Shown piece after piece: positions 9,968-19,488 of a stretch of DNA of 64,000 nucleotides. Source of the DNA: Sphingobacteriales bacterium (GTDB taxonomy: Bacteria; Bacteroidota; Bacteroidia; Sphingobacteriales; Sphingobacteriaceae); assembly GCA_028288165.1 (NCBI GenBank), contig JAQBOG010000033.1, positions 186,001 through 250,000 on the forward strand. Reading direction: 5' to 3'. The notes below the pieces were generated by a model. It saw only the letters and a list, made by a program, of their open reading frames with translations, was not told the origin of the DNA and ran no database searches. Positions within the stretch are counted from its first letter, which is position 1, and every line of letters begins with the position of its first letter. The position numbers and the translations under genes were made by a program.

Positions 9968-11186
9968 CTAATTCTCCAGCTATAACGTTTAAACTACTCA
10001 TATTAAGAATAGCATCAGAAAGCAGCATTCCCGCACTCATTGATGCATACATTTGATAATTAATAAAGCTTGGTCTTCTAAAATGCAAACGATAAGGAGA
10101 TCTACCACCATCGTTTACTAAATAGAAACCAAGTTCGCCATTTCCACCTTCAACACAGTGATAAACCTCTGTTTTAGGAGTATCAATTTCACCCATTACA
10201 ATCTTGAAGTGATAAATTAAGGCTTCCATGTTGTTATAAACCTGCTCTTTCGGAGGGAGATAGAATTCTGGAACATCAGCATGGAATATTCCTTTCTGTT
10301 CTTTCTCCAGCTTTTGCATTGCTTGCTCAATAATTCTCAAACTTTGCCACATCTCCTCATTTCTTACAATGTACCTATCATAAACATCTCCATTTGTACC
10401 TACCGGGATTTCAAAATCAAAATCCTCGTAAGATGAGTACGGCTCATTTACTCTAACATCATAATCTACACCTGTTGCCCGTAATATGGGGCCGCTCCAA
10501 CTAAAATTTAAAGCAGTTTCCGGATCCACAGCGGCTACGCCTGCAGTACGCTCAATAAAAATTCTGTTTCTATTAAACAAAGTTTCAAATTCCTTTAATA
10601 TAGGGGGGAATTTTAGTAAGAACTTTTTGATTTTCGCGAATGCAATATCATTAAAGTCACGCTCGAAGCCACCAATTCGCCCTACATTCGTCGTTAATCG
10701 AGCTCCGCATATTTCTTCATAAATTTCATAAATATGCTCCCGTTCTTCCATCAAATAAAGAAATCCGGAAAATGCACCTGTATCAACACCTAAAATTCCA
10801 TTACATACCAAATGATCTGAAATACGAGCTAATTCCATTACAATAACACGTAAGTAATCAACACGTTTAGGTACTTGAATGTTTAATAGCTTTTCTACTG
10901 TCATATGCCAACCCATATTGTTAATGGGTGAAGAACAGTAGTTCATTCTATCCGTAAGCGGCGTAATTTGATAAAAAGGCCTGTGCTCGGCAATTTTTTC
11001 GAATGCTCTGTGTATATATCCAATAGTAGAAACCCCACTAACTATCCTTTCACCGTCCATCTCTAACACATTTTGAAAAACTCCGTGTGTTGCTGGATGG
11101 GTAGGACCAAGATTTAAAGTCGTTGTTTCCTTTTGTGGATCGTTATCTGTTAAAAGTGGATGATTCATTTGCCCCTTAATCCCCAA
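9960..11186 (-). CDS. nuoD: NADH-quinone oxidoreductase subunit D
   Basis: 408 aa; LGPTHPATHGVFQ, RPFYQITPLTDRMNYCSSPINN. Confidence 0.97.
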   Translation of the reverse strand: MGIKGQMNHPLLTDNDPQKETTTLNLGPTHPATHGVFQNVLEMDGERIVSGVSTIGYIHRAFEKIAEHRPFYQITPLTDRMNYCSSPINNMGWHMTVEKLLNIQVPKRVDYLRVIVMELARISDHLVCNGILGVDTGAFSGFLYLMEEREHIYEIYEEICGARLTTNVGRIGGFERDFNDIAFAKIKKFLLKFPPILKEFETLFNRNRIFIERTAGVAAVDPETALNFSWSGPILRATGVDYDVRVNEPYSSYEDFDFEIPVGTNGDVYDRYIVRNEEMWQSLRIIEQAMQKLEKEQKGIFHADVPEFYLPPKEQVYNNMEALIYHFKIVMGEIDTPKTEVYHCVEGGNGELGFYLVNDGGRSPYRLHFRRPSFINYQMYASMSAGMLLSDAILNMSSLNVIAGELDA

Positions 11187-11245
11187 AAAGGGGAAATAAT
11201 AATTGTTTTTTAATTTAATATCCTCCCCCTTTAGGGAGCAGGAGG

Positions 11246-11749
11246 TTAACGCCCAAAAAAGTAATCTTTCTTATCTACCCGATTTGGATCTTCGAGAGGA
11301 TAATCTCTGAGCATTGGAAAAACAGTCATGTCATCCACATTTAATATTCTTCGCAAATCGGGATGACCAATGAAATTAATTCCAAAAAAATCATACGTTT
11401 CTCTTTCCATCCAGTTAGCACCATTCCACAAGGTAGTTGCAGTTGTTATTTCTGGGTTATCACCACTCAGAAAAACTTTAATCCGAACACGAACATTATT
11501 TGTAAGGCTATGTACATGATATATCACTCCAATTGGCAAAGACTGCTCAGGGTAATGTATACCTGTTATATCAGTAAGATAATTAAACTTTAAGTCCTGA
11601 TCCTCCTTTAAGAAAGTCAGCACCTCTATAATATTCTCCTTGGTTGTTTCAAACGTTAAAAAACCGAAAGGTTCTGTAGGAATTGAAACCTGCTCGCCGA
11701 AACGAGCAGTAATTTTTTGTAGTACTATTTGATTACTTATTTTACCCAT
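11246..11749 (-). CDS. nuoC: NADH-quinone oxidoreductase subunit C
   Basis: 167 aa; WMERETYDFFGINFIGHPDLRRIL...DYPLEDPNR. Confidence 0.95.
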   Translation of the reverse strand: MGKISNQIVLQKITARFGEQVSIPTEPFGFLTFETTKENIIEVLTFLKEDQDLKFNYLTDITGIHYPEQSLPIGVIYHVHSLTNNVRVRIKVFLSGDNPEITTATTLWNGANWMERETYDFFGINFIGHPDLRRILNVDDMTVFPMLRDYPLEDPNRVDKKDYFFGR

Positions 11750-12291
11750 TACTGGATTCCGTATTTACCTAAAAGTTCTTTGTATTCAGGTGAATTTCTT
11801 CTACGAAGCGATTCACTTTTAACCAATTCTTGGATTTTATTGAAACCGTCAATTATTGCTTCAGGTCTTGGAGGGCATCCCGGAACGTATACGTCTACAG
11901 GGATAATTTCGTCTATACCTTGTAAAACAGAATAAGTATCAAAAATACCACCGCTACTCGCACATGCCCCAACAGCAATTACCCATCTAGGTTCTGCCAT
12001 TTGAATATATACCTGACGTAAAACAGGAGCCATTTTTTTTGCAATAGTCCCCATCACCATCAATAAATCAGCTTGCCTTGGAGAAAAGCTTGGCCTTTCA
12101 GATCCAAAACGAGCAAAATCATAATGCGATCCCATTGTTGCCATAAACTCGATACCGCAACATGATGTTGCAAAAGGCAATGGCCACAATGAATGTGATC
12201 GTGCCAAGCCAACTACTTTATCCATAGAAGTTGCAAAGAAACCAGAGCCTTCTACCCCAGGAGGAGCTTCTACTATATTCACTTCACTCAT
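11749..12291 (-). CDS. nuoB: NADH-quinone oxidoreductase subunit B
   Basis: 180 aa; [27 protein letters not shown]. Confidence 0.97.
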   Translation of the reverse strand: MSEVNIVEAPPGVEGSGFFATSMDKVVGLARSHSLWPLPFATSCCGIEFMATMGSHYDFARFGSERPSFSPRQADLLMVMGTIAKKMAPVLRQVYIQMAEPRWVIAVGACASSGGIFDTYSVLQGIDEIIPVDVYVPGCPPRPEAIIDGFNKIQELVKSESLRRRNSPEYKELLGKYGIQ

Positions 12292-12403
12292 ACAATCTCT
12301 CTATTACACTTAATTTATCCAGCATTACAACTAAATAAAAAGCAAATCTACAATATTTAAATCTATCTGATATTATATGGCCTATTTAGAAACGATCTTA
12401 ACA

Positions 12404-12775
12404 TTATTCCCAATTAAGGGCACCTTTTTTAATAATGTAAATAAAACCTAACAATAATGTTCCCATAAATAGAAACATTTCGATAAGTCCATCCTGACCT
12501 AGCTCTCTAAAATTAACAGCCCACGGATACATGAAGATAACCTCTACATCAAAGAGAACAAACAAGATCGCGACCAAGAAATATTTAATAGAAAATGGCT
12601 GACGAGCATTACCTTTTGATTCGATTCCTGCTTCAAAAGATGTTAATTTATCCGATGTTTTACGTTTAGGCCCAATTAAATGAGTTACCACCATGGTTCC
12701 AACAACAAATCCCATTGCAACCAGAATCTGGAATATAATAGGCAAATAATTGATGGCTGTGCTTTGAGTTTCCAT
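12404..12775 (-). CDS. nuoA: NADH-quinone oxidoreductase subunit A
   Basis: 123 aa; FEAGIESKGNARQPFSIKYFLVAILFVLFDVEVIFMYPW. Confidence 0.95.
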   Translation of the reverse strand: METQSTAINYLPIIFQILVAMGFVVGTMVVTHLIGPKRKTSDKLTSFEAGIESKGNARQPFSIKYFLVAILFVLFDVEVIFMYPWAVNFRELGQDGLIEMFLFMGTLLLGFIYIIKKGALNWE

Positions 12776-12791
12776 ATATAAAAATTACGGG

Positions 12792-12799
12792 CAAATATA
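12792..12799 (-). promoter_or_regulatory. Bacteroidota -7 promoter element (TATATTTG) upstream of nuoA
   Basis: Minus strand reads TATATTTGC, an exact TAnnTTTG match about 17 nt before the nuoA ATG; no clear -33 element recognised. Confidence 0.5.
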
Positions 12800-12802
12800 A
12801 AT

Positions 12803-12830
12803 AGAAAGAGCCGAATAATCGGCTCTTTCT
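12803..12830 (-). terminator. Rho-independent terminator after the exbB-TPR operon
   Basis: Perfect inverted repeat AGAAAGAGCCGA-ATAA-TCGGCTCTTTCT between the TPR gene stop and nuoA. Confidence 0.75.
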
Positions 12831-12854
12831 ATTAGACATTAAAAATATTACTAT

Positions 12855-14531
12855 TTATTTACTTCCTCCCATTGCTTTCAAAGCATCAGTAGCATATGAA
12901 TTGCCTGGATCTAAACTTTTAACAAGCGTAAAATACTCTCTTGCTTTGGCGGGTTGACTCTTTTGATAAAATGCACCTAAATTTGAATAAGCCTCCACCA
13001 AGTTCTTCTTTATTGCCTCAGTAGGAGCTTCACCCTTTGCATTAACTAGCTCTACATACTTGGTATAAAACGGAACCATCAAGCCAACAGGTGCAGTTTC
13101 ACTATCAGTTTGGCGACCAACTCTTGCCCGATATAAATAAGCATCCGGACTAGATGGTGCTCTTTGTATTACATAACTAAATGCTGAATCAGCCTTTACT
13201 AATAACTCTTTACTAGGATTTTGTTTAGCACTGTTTTTACCAGCATAGTCGAAGTAATTTGCCAGACCTAAATAGAAACTATCATAAACAATTGTTTTTG
13301 ACCTTGGATTTTTCACAGCAATATCATAGATGCCTGCAGCTTCACTATATTTTTTAGCTTTGAACAATGCTAGGCCGATTTCGCTCATAACTTCAGCATT
13401 TGTTGAATCTAATTGTACTGCTTTCTTAAGATAATCAACACCCGTTGCTTCAGAACCTGGGACTTTCATTAAACCGCGGCCCAAATACAAATAATCTTTT
13501 GCAATGATACGAGATGTATCAGAACCTACTTTAGATATGAAGTTTTGGAGGGCTTTAACACTTCCTTCAAAATTTCCGTTTTCGAAAGCCGAATAAGCTT
13601 GATAACGTAAAACTTTCGGATTTACATTATCAATTTTAGCCATTTCATTTGCTTCTGTTTCTAAGGCTTTATAGTCTTTTGATAATATCAAAAAGTCAGC
13701 ATGACGAATACGAGAGTCAAGAGACCGATCTGTCAAATCCATGTACTTCTCATAATACTGAAGCGCTTGTTTGATTTTAGCATCGTATTCTTTTTGATCA
13801 GCATTAGCCCATAAATAATAAGTTTGAGCTAATTCTCTGTAAGCAGGACCGTAACTAGCATTAAGAGCCACTACTCCATTAAATTCATCTGCAGCTTCTT
13901 TAAAAGCTTTAGATTGTTGATTAATCTTACCTAGTTCAACTTTGGCTCTTATTAACGATTTATTTAAATCGAAAGCTGTACGATAAGCACTATATGCTTC
14001 GCTGTTTTTTACTTGAGCCCGATAGGCGTCACCCAAAGCCAAATAAACTTCTGCATCCTTTGGGTTTATAGCTTTAGCTTTCTCCAAATATGTTAACGCT
14101 AATGCGGGATCAGCCTTTGGCGCATTGGTATAAGCTTTTCCAATATAAAGACTTGTTAAATGATCTTTTTTACCAGTTAACGATAAAGCTTTATCAAAAT
14201 GTGTTTTAGGATTTGAAATATTGAGCTGCAAGTCAACAGCACCTAATCCTACATAGTTTAAAGGATACGCTGCATTTACAGAAATACCTTTGTTAAAAAC
14301 CGCTTTTGCAGAATCAGGATAATCGTTCTTTAAATAAACATTCCCTAAAAAGAAATAATTTTCTGCATTTGACGATTGGGAACTTATTAGGCCTTTAAGG
14401 ATATTTTTACCCTTTTGATACTGCTCTGCATCAATTGCTTTTTTTGCATCAGCTAATGTTTGTGCAGAAACTGCTGAACCTATCAAGACAAGCCCTAAAG
14501 TTATGCTAAACGCTTTTTTTATTATTTTCAT
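12855..14531 (-). CDS. TPR-repeat protein with signal peptide
   Basis: 558 aa; N-terminal signal sequence then repeated NAENYFFLGNVYLKNDYPDSAKAVFNKGI-type TPR motifs. Confidence 0.85.
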   Translation of the reverse strand: MKIIKKAFSITLGLVLIGSAVSAQTLADAKKAIDAEQYQKGKNILKGLISSQSSNAENYFFLGNVYLKNDYPDSAKAVFNKGISVNAAYPLNYVGLGAVDLQLNISNPKTHFDKALSLTGKKDHLTSLYIGKAYTNAPKADPALALTYLEKAKAINPKDAEVYLALGDAYRAQVKNSEAYSAYRTAFDLNKSLIRAKVELGKINQQSKAFKEAADEFNGVVALNASYGPAYRELAQTYYLWANADQKEYDAKIKQALQYYEKYMDLTDRSLDSRIRHADFLILSKDYKALETEANEMAKIDNVNPKVLRYQAYSAFENGNFEGSVKALQNFISKVGSDTSRIIAKDYLYLGRGLMKVPGSEATGVDYLKKAVQLDSTNAEVMSEIGLALFKAKKYSEAAGIYDIAVKNPRSKTIVYDSFYLGLANYFDYAGKNSAKQNPSKELLVKADSAFSYVIQRAPSSPDAYLYRARVGRQTDSETAPVGLMVPFYTKYVELVNAKGEAPTEAIKKNLVEAYSNLGAFYQKSQPAKAREYFTLVKSLDPGNSYATDALKAMGGSK

Positions 14532-14554
14532 GGTTCAAAATCTAATTTTTAAAT

Positions 14555-15469
14555 TTATTTTCTAATAATAACTTCCCTTGACGGAACGCTATCTGGAAGC
14601 AGTCCGGATTTAAGTACAATCCTTTGACCACGCTCTCCTGCAAGGAAAGATGCAAAACCTGTGCCCAAACCAGCTCGTCCCTGACAATTAATTATATATA
14701 AGTTTCGAGTAAAAGGGTATAGTCCAAGTGCTAAATTACTTTGAGACGGCTTATAAAAATCGTCTGAGCCAGGTTTTCCTGGCAAGTTCTTTACACCCAT
14801 CACTCGGATGTTCGGTATAATCTTTTCAAGATCTTCGGGAGGTTCTTGAATCCAATTTATACCTACAACTCCTACCGATCCTGGATGATCATTTACATAC
14901 TTTACTACCTCTGCATTGGACTTTAACCCATAAACACCAATGTTGGGTAAATTTTTAACATTTGCAAGCTCTTTAAAATACCTGACTGTACTAGAGTTCG
15001 GGTTATCAAAAACAAGTGTCTTAATATTTGAAGTTTTACTCCTCATTATATCAATTATCTCGTTAACTGTAACGGTTGAATCTGCATTTGAGTTACTCGT
15101 AATGATTGCAATACCATCAATCGCAAATCTATTCTTCCTTATTTTAACATTCTTGCTTACATAAAACTTTGCCTCATCCTTTGTTAGTTCCCTTGACATT
15201 ATTCCTACTCTAATGCTATCACTTAGGAATATGTTAAGAAGCTCAATTTCCGGTTTAAATATTAATTCTATATGGGCATTGGGATAAGAGCTATTGAATA
15301 CATAAAGCTGATCCTCAATTATTGGCCTAAATGATTCATCTACTAAAATTTGAGTTGAACCACTCAATATCGTCTCATCTGGTGATTTATTAACAGACTC
15401 ACCGTTGTTGCAAGAAAACATTAAGGATGTTATCATTAACGTTATAAGAAGGCATTTTATTTTGCACAT
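14555..15469 (-). CDS. PstS-like phosphate-type substrate-binding lipoprotein (no ABC genes adjacent)
   Basis: 304 aa; lipobox-like LMFSC; IMSRELTKDE, GIAIITSNSNADSTVTVNEI, PNSSTVRYF and SVGVVGINW resemble PstS-like domains. Confidence 0.75.
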   Translation of the reverse strand: MCKIKCLLITLMITSLMFSCNNGESVNKSPDETILSGSTQILVDESFRPIIEDQLYVFNSSYPNAHIELIFKPEIELLNIFLSDSIRVGIMSRELTKDEAKFYVSKNVKIRKNRFAIDGIAIITSNSNADSTVTVNEIIDIMRSKTSNIKTLVFDNPNSSTVRYFKELANVKNLPNIGVYGLKSNAEVVKYVNDHPGSVGVVGINWIQEPPEDLEKIIPNIRVMGVKNLPGKPGSDDFYKPSQSNLALGLYPFTRNLYIINCQGRAGLGTGFASFLAGERGQRIVLKSGLLPDSVPSREVIIRK

Positions 15470-15472
15470 GAA

Positions 15473-15688
15473 TTATTGCCTAATTAACCTTGTAAATCTG
15501 AAAAAAGAGTATACAATCAATAATATACCGAACAGCACTCTATAGGTCGAGTTTAATGCTAAAGGGAAGTCTTTCCAGAAGATGATTATAATCCCCAAAA
15601 CAAAATAAAAGGCAAACATAGCAAGTCCTAAAATAAACAGAAATCGCTTTGCGGGCGATTTCTGTTTTATTGATTCTATAAAAGACAT
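15473..15688 (-). CDS. Small membrane protein of unknown function
   Basis: 71 aa with two hydrophobic segments, within the tonB operon. Confidence 0.7.
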   Translation of the reverse strand: MSFIESIKQKSPAKRFLFILGLAMFAFYFVLGIIIIFWKDFPLALNSTYRVLFGILLIVYSFFRFTRLIRQ

Positions 15689-15698
15689 ATCTCAGTAT

Positions 15699-16523
15699 CT
15701 ATTCTACTTCCAATTTTAAGGAGATAGGCAACGTATAAGCTACACGAACTGGTCTACCATTTTGGATACCAACTTTCCACTTTGGAGAACTTTTAAGAAC
15801 TCTTGCTGCTTCCTGACCAGTGCCTAGTCCTAAATCTCTTAGCACTTTAATATCTGTTAAACTACCGTCTTTCTCTACAACAAATGATACGATAACTTTA
15901 CCAGAAACTCCTTGCTCACGAGCCATTGGAGAATAATTGAAGTTTTTCTGAATGTATTTTCCAAAGCCAGCTTGACCACCTGGAAATTCAGGTAAAACTT
16001 CTACGCTCGCAAAATCCTTGATACTGTTATCTTCTGTCACTTCTGCTTCTTTCGGAGCATTACCGACCGGTTCATTAATCACAATATCCGCATTCGGATC
16101 TCCCTCGACTTTATTTTGACCTGGATCTGCAACTTTCAACTCTTCAACCGTTGGTGGCTCCTCATCTCTAACTTGCTCAGCAGGTACAACTACTGGAGGA
16201 GGAAACTTCACCTGATCTACTTTTGGTTTTGGGGGCTCTGGAGGCGGTGGCGGTGTTTCTTTATTATCCACCGGTGGTGGTGGCTGTAACACCACGTCAG
16301 TTACCTTAACTGCCTCCTCTTCGGGAACGAATCCAGAAAGATATTTTAAAATTAAAGGAGTGCTGATTGCTAAAGCAAAAAGTAATCCTCCAATTATCAC
16401 AGCTTTGCTAGTCGTTTTTGAATTCTCCTTACGTAATTCATAAGCTCCATAAGCTTTGTTACGTCCGGCAAAAACTACATCAAGCCATTCTAGTTTAAAT
16501 AAATCTAATTTCGACCCTAACAT
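15699..16523 (-). CDS. tonB: Energy transducer TonB
   Basis: 274 aa; one TM segment, Pro-rich linker (PPPPVDNKETPPPPPEPPKPK), TonB C-terminal domain (EVLPEFPGG...GKVIVSFVVEKDGSLTDIKVLRDLG). Confidence 0.93.
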   Translation of the reverse strand: MLGSKLDLFKLEWLDVVFAGRNKAYGAYELRKENSKTTSKAVIIGGLLFALAISTPLILKYLSGFVPEEEAVKVTDVVLQPPPPVDNKETPPPPPEPPKPKVDQVKFPPPVVVPAEQVRDEEPPTVEELKVADPGQNKVEGDPNADIVINEPVGNAPKEAEVTEDNSIKDFASVEVLPEFPGGQAGFGKYIQKNFNYSPMAREQGVSGKVIVSFVVEKDGSLTDIKVLRDLGLGTGQEAARVLKSSPKWKVGIQNGRPVRVAYTLPISLKLEVE

Positions 16524-16572
16524 CTTATATATTTTAAAGGGTTAATAATTGCTTTGTGTGAAGAGATCATAA

Positions 16573-17124
16573 TTAAAAAATATTTTCTCTTTTTAACAAG
16601 CCGATTTCAGGTTGAGTTATATCAACAATAGCATATCTGTCAACATCTGAAACTTTCATTTCATCTAAAATGTCGACTAGATTTACATACCTTGACTTTT
16701 CGCTTGGTTTTATCAAAACAATCAACCCTTTTTTAGGATCGCCAGTTTCTGCTAAAACTTTCTTTTTGTTTTCAATAATAGCCTTACGAATACCTTTACT
16801 ACCGAAACCAATTACTGCTGGTGGGGTAAGAGGCTTGTCAACAGACCCCATATACCATTCCACTTTGTTACCTGAGCCTAGCAAGATAGTCATTGAACGG
16901 TTATCCGCCACTTCTAACTGTGTATCAGGCTTGTCTTCATTTTTATCAGGCATTGCCAAATCCATCGCTTGAGGTTTTGACAACGTAGTTGTAAGCATGA
17001 AGAACGTGATTAAAAGGAAAGCTAAATCAACCATTGCGGTTAAATCTACGCGTGTAGATTGCTTTTTACTTCTAACTTTGCCACCTTTATGCTTACCCCC
17101 GCCGGAGGTATCTAATTCTGCCAT
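16573..17124 (-). CDS. exbD: Biopolymer transporter ExbD
   Basis: 183 aa; RVDLTAMVDLAFLLITFFMLTTTLS. Confidence 0.92.
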   Translation of the reverse strand: MAELDTSGGGKHKGGKVRSKKQSTRVDLTAMVDLAFLLITFFMLTTTLSKPQAMDLAMPDKNEDKPDTQLEVADNRSMTILLGSGNKVEWYMGSVDKPLTPPAVIGFGSKGIRKAIIENKKKVLAETGDPKKGLIVLIKPSEKSRYVNLVDILDEMKVSDVDRYAIVDITQPEIGLLKRENIF

Positions 17125-17143
17125 CGTTTTTTCTTTTTACAAT

Positions 17144-17767
17144 TTATTTTTCAGTGGCTCTCATCGAAGTGATAAGACTGAATTTGTTTACATTTTGAAC
17201 CTGGAGAATATTAATCACTTTTTTAATAGTTGGATATTCTTCTTTTGCATCACCTTTTATGCTTAACCGCATATCCTTATTGTTCAACTCCTTGGTTGCA
17301 TATCTTGCTTGCAGAATCCATTCATTCAGCTCTGATGCACGATTATTAACCGAGTCAGCTGGGATACCTGTTTGCAAGCCCTCTTTGTTTCTTTCAGGGC
17401 CACTCAACTTAATGATCTGCTTTAAATTACCTATCGGAACACCGAAGCTCTCCATAACAGAAAACCGTTGAATTTCTTCTGGGGTAAATTTAATGCCATA
17501 CGCATTACCTACCTTTTCAAGAGTTAACGCACGAACGTTTTGGCCTTTTACACCGAAGAACACCTTGCCTTGACCAATAGTCAGGGTGGCGATATCTGTT
17601 TCAGGTAATTTAATTAAGGTTGTAGACGCAGGAGTGTCAACAGCCAAAGCTTCTGGCTGGCGAGCTGTTGCAGTAAGAATAAAGAAAGTAAGCAACAGGA
17701 ATGCTACATCGCACATCGCCGTCATGTCGATAGCGGTACTTTTTCTGGCAACTTTAATTCTTGGCAT
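17144..17767 (-). CDS. exbD: Biopolymer transporter ExbD (second copy)
   Basis: 207 aa; AIDMTAMCDVAFLLLTFFILTATAR. Confidence 0.92.
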   Translation of the reverse strand: MPRIKVARKSTAIDMTAMCDVAFLLLTFFILTATARQPEALAVDTPASTTLIKLPETDIATLTIGQGKVFFGVKGQNVRALTLEKVGNAYGIKFTPEEIQRFSVMESFGVPIGNLKQIIKLSGPERNKEGLQTGIPADSVNNRASELNEWILQARYATKELNNKDMRLSIKGDAKEEYPTIKKVINILQVQNVNKFSLITSMRATEK

Positions 17768-17855
17768 TGCTTAATTATTATAATTTATGTGTTTAATACA
17801 TTGATGAATTTTAAAGCGACTTTCCATAAAGCCCTGTAAAAAAAAATCAAAAATA

Positions 17856-18680
17856 TTATTTATGAGTACTAGCGTAGGTTTGAACGATAGAAAAACCAGC
17901 TTCATCAATTGAATACGTCAGTTTATCAATTTTTGATGTGAACACATTGTACATGATGATTGATAATGCAGAAGTCGAAATTCCAGTAGCAGTATTGATT
18001 AGTGCTTCAGAAATACCGTTAGCCAATTGTGATTGATCTGGAGCTCCAGCTGTAGCTAAACCGCCGAATGCTTTAATCATACCAGTTACAGTACCTAATA
18101 GACCCATTAAAGTACCTACAGATACTAATGTTGCAATAACAGTTAAGTTTTGCTCTAACATTGGCATTTCTAATGCAGTAGCTTCTTCAATGTCTTTTTG
18201 GATCGCTAAACATTTTTGTTCAGTGTCCATCACCACATCAGTTTCTACTTCTTTGTATTTTTTAAGTCCTGATTTAATTACGTTTGCCACAGAACCTTGT
18301 TGTTTATCACATTCTGCAATTGCTGCATCAATGTTGCCGGTTCCTAAGTTAACTTGGATTTTTTTAACGAAAGTGTCGATGTTTCCTTTACCAGATGCTT
18401 TGTTAATTACTATCATCCTTTCAATTGAGAACACAATTACCATTAATAACATCCCCATCAAAACTGGTACAATGAATCCACCTTTGTAGACCATTCCGAA
18501 ATAGTCGCCAGAAATTGGATGACCAGTGTTGTCACCATTTTCAAAGTGAGAAGAGTGTCCCATTACAAATTTCCAAAGTAAGAACCCGACTATTAAACAA
18601 GTAACCATTGATAAACTTGCAAAAATGCTTGAACCAGAGCTCTCGTTGTTTGCTGCAGTTGGTTTAGGTGCGTTTGCCAT
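17856..18680 (-). CDS. exbB: MotA/TolQ/ExbB proton channel family protein
   Basis: 274 aa; NLTVIATLVSVGTLMGLLGTVTGMIKAFGGLA and EALINTATGISTSALSIIMYN. Confidence 0.93.
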   Translation of the reverse strand: MANAPKPTAANNESSGSSIFASLSMVTCLIVGFLLWKFVMGHSSHFENGDNTGHPISGDYFGMVYKGGFIVPVLMGMLLMVIVFSIERMIVINKASGKGNIDTFVKKIQVNLGTGNIDAAIAECDKQQGSVANVIKSGLKKYKEVETDVVMDTEQKCLAIQKDIEEATALEMPMLEQNLTVIATLVSVGTLMGLLGTVTGMIKAFGGLATAGAPDQSQLANGISEALINTATGISTSALSIIMYNVFTSKIDKLTYSIDEAGFSIVQTYASTHK

Positions 18681-19139
18681 TTTTTTTTTTTTAAAGATTA
18701 AGTTTTTGATTAATTAAAATATGTATTTGATTACTTGATTAGCACTAGTTGATAAACAAAAAAAAACTTTTAAGTTTTTTAAAATTTGTTGTTTTTTAAA
18801 ATTTAGAGGTAACAAAAATATAATTTTGGATGTAAAAACATATTTTTTTAATATTATTATTTAGTTACAATACCGTTTTTCATTGAAATGCGAACATATT
18901 TAACGGGTTGATTTTATACCCGGATAATGTTTCACAATGAAACTTATTTTATTTGGCAAATGCAAATTTCTATCAATTAATAGCGTCAAATTTATGATAT
19001 AATAAAACTGTGGCGTATAAATGGTTGCTGGAGAACTACTTAGTAACAACAATGTTAGACATTAAATAATCCAATCAAACTTATAAGTTCTTGAAAATAA
19101 AGATATTATATTAATATCGAAAGTTTTTCGAGCAATAAT

Positions 19140-19484
19140 TTATCCGCCTGCTTTTTTGGCTTTATATCCGTCTTCGATCAATAAATTTAAAATTTTATCC
19201 CTAAAATCACCCTGAATAAGTATCATTTTATCTTTAACAGCCCCTCCAACACCGCATTTTTGTTTAATTTTCCTTCCTAAAACTTCCAAATCCGACAATT
19301 CTCCAATAAAACCTGTAATAATTGTTACCGATTTTCCTCCCCGCTGTTTTTTATCTAATTGTACTCTTAGATTTTGTTGCTGCGGGGCCAAAGTGTTCAC
19401 AATTTCATTTGATTCAACTTCAAATTGGAAATTAGGATCGGTAGAAAACACAACTCCTGTAAATTGATTATTCTTTTTAGACAT
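19140..19484 (-). CDS. yciH: SUI1/eIF1-like translation factor, YciH family
   Basis: 114 aa; QRGGKSVTIITGF...LKQKCGVGGAVKD-type core (KIKQKCGVGGAVKDKMILIQGDFRDKI). Confidence 0.88.
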   Translation of the reverse strand: MSKKNNQFTGVVFSTDPNFQFEVESNEIVNTLAPQQQNLRVQLDKKQRGGKSVTIITGFIGELSDLEVLGRKIKQKCGVGGAVKDKMILIQGDFRDKILNLLIEDGYKAKKAGG

Positions 19485-19488
19485 GTAA

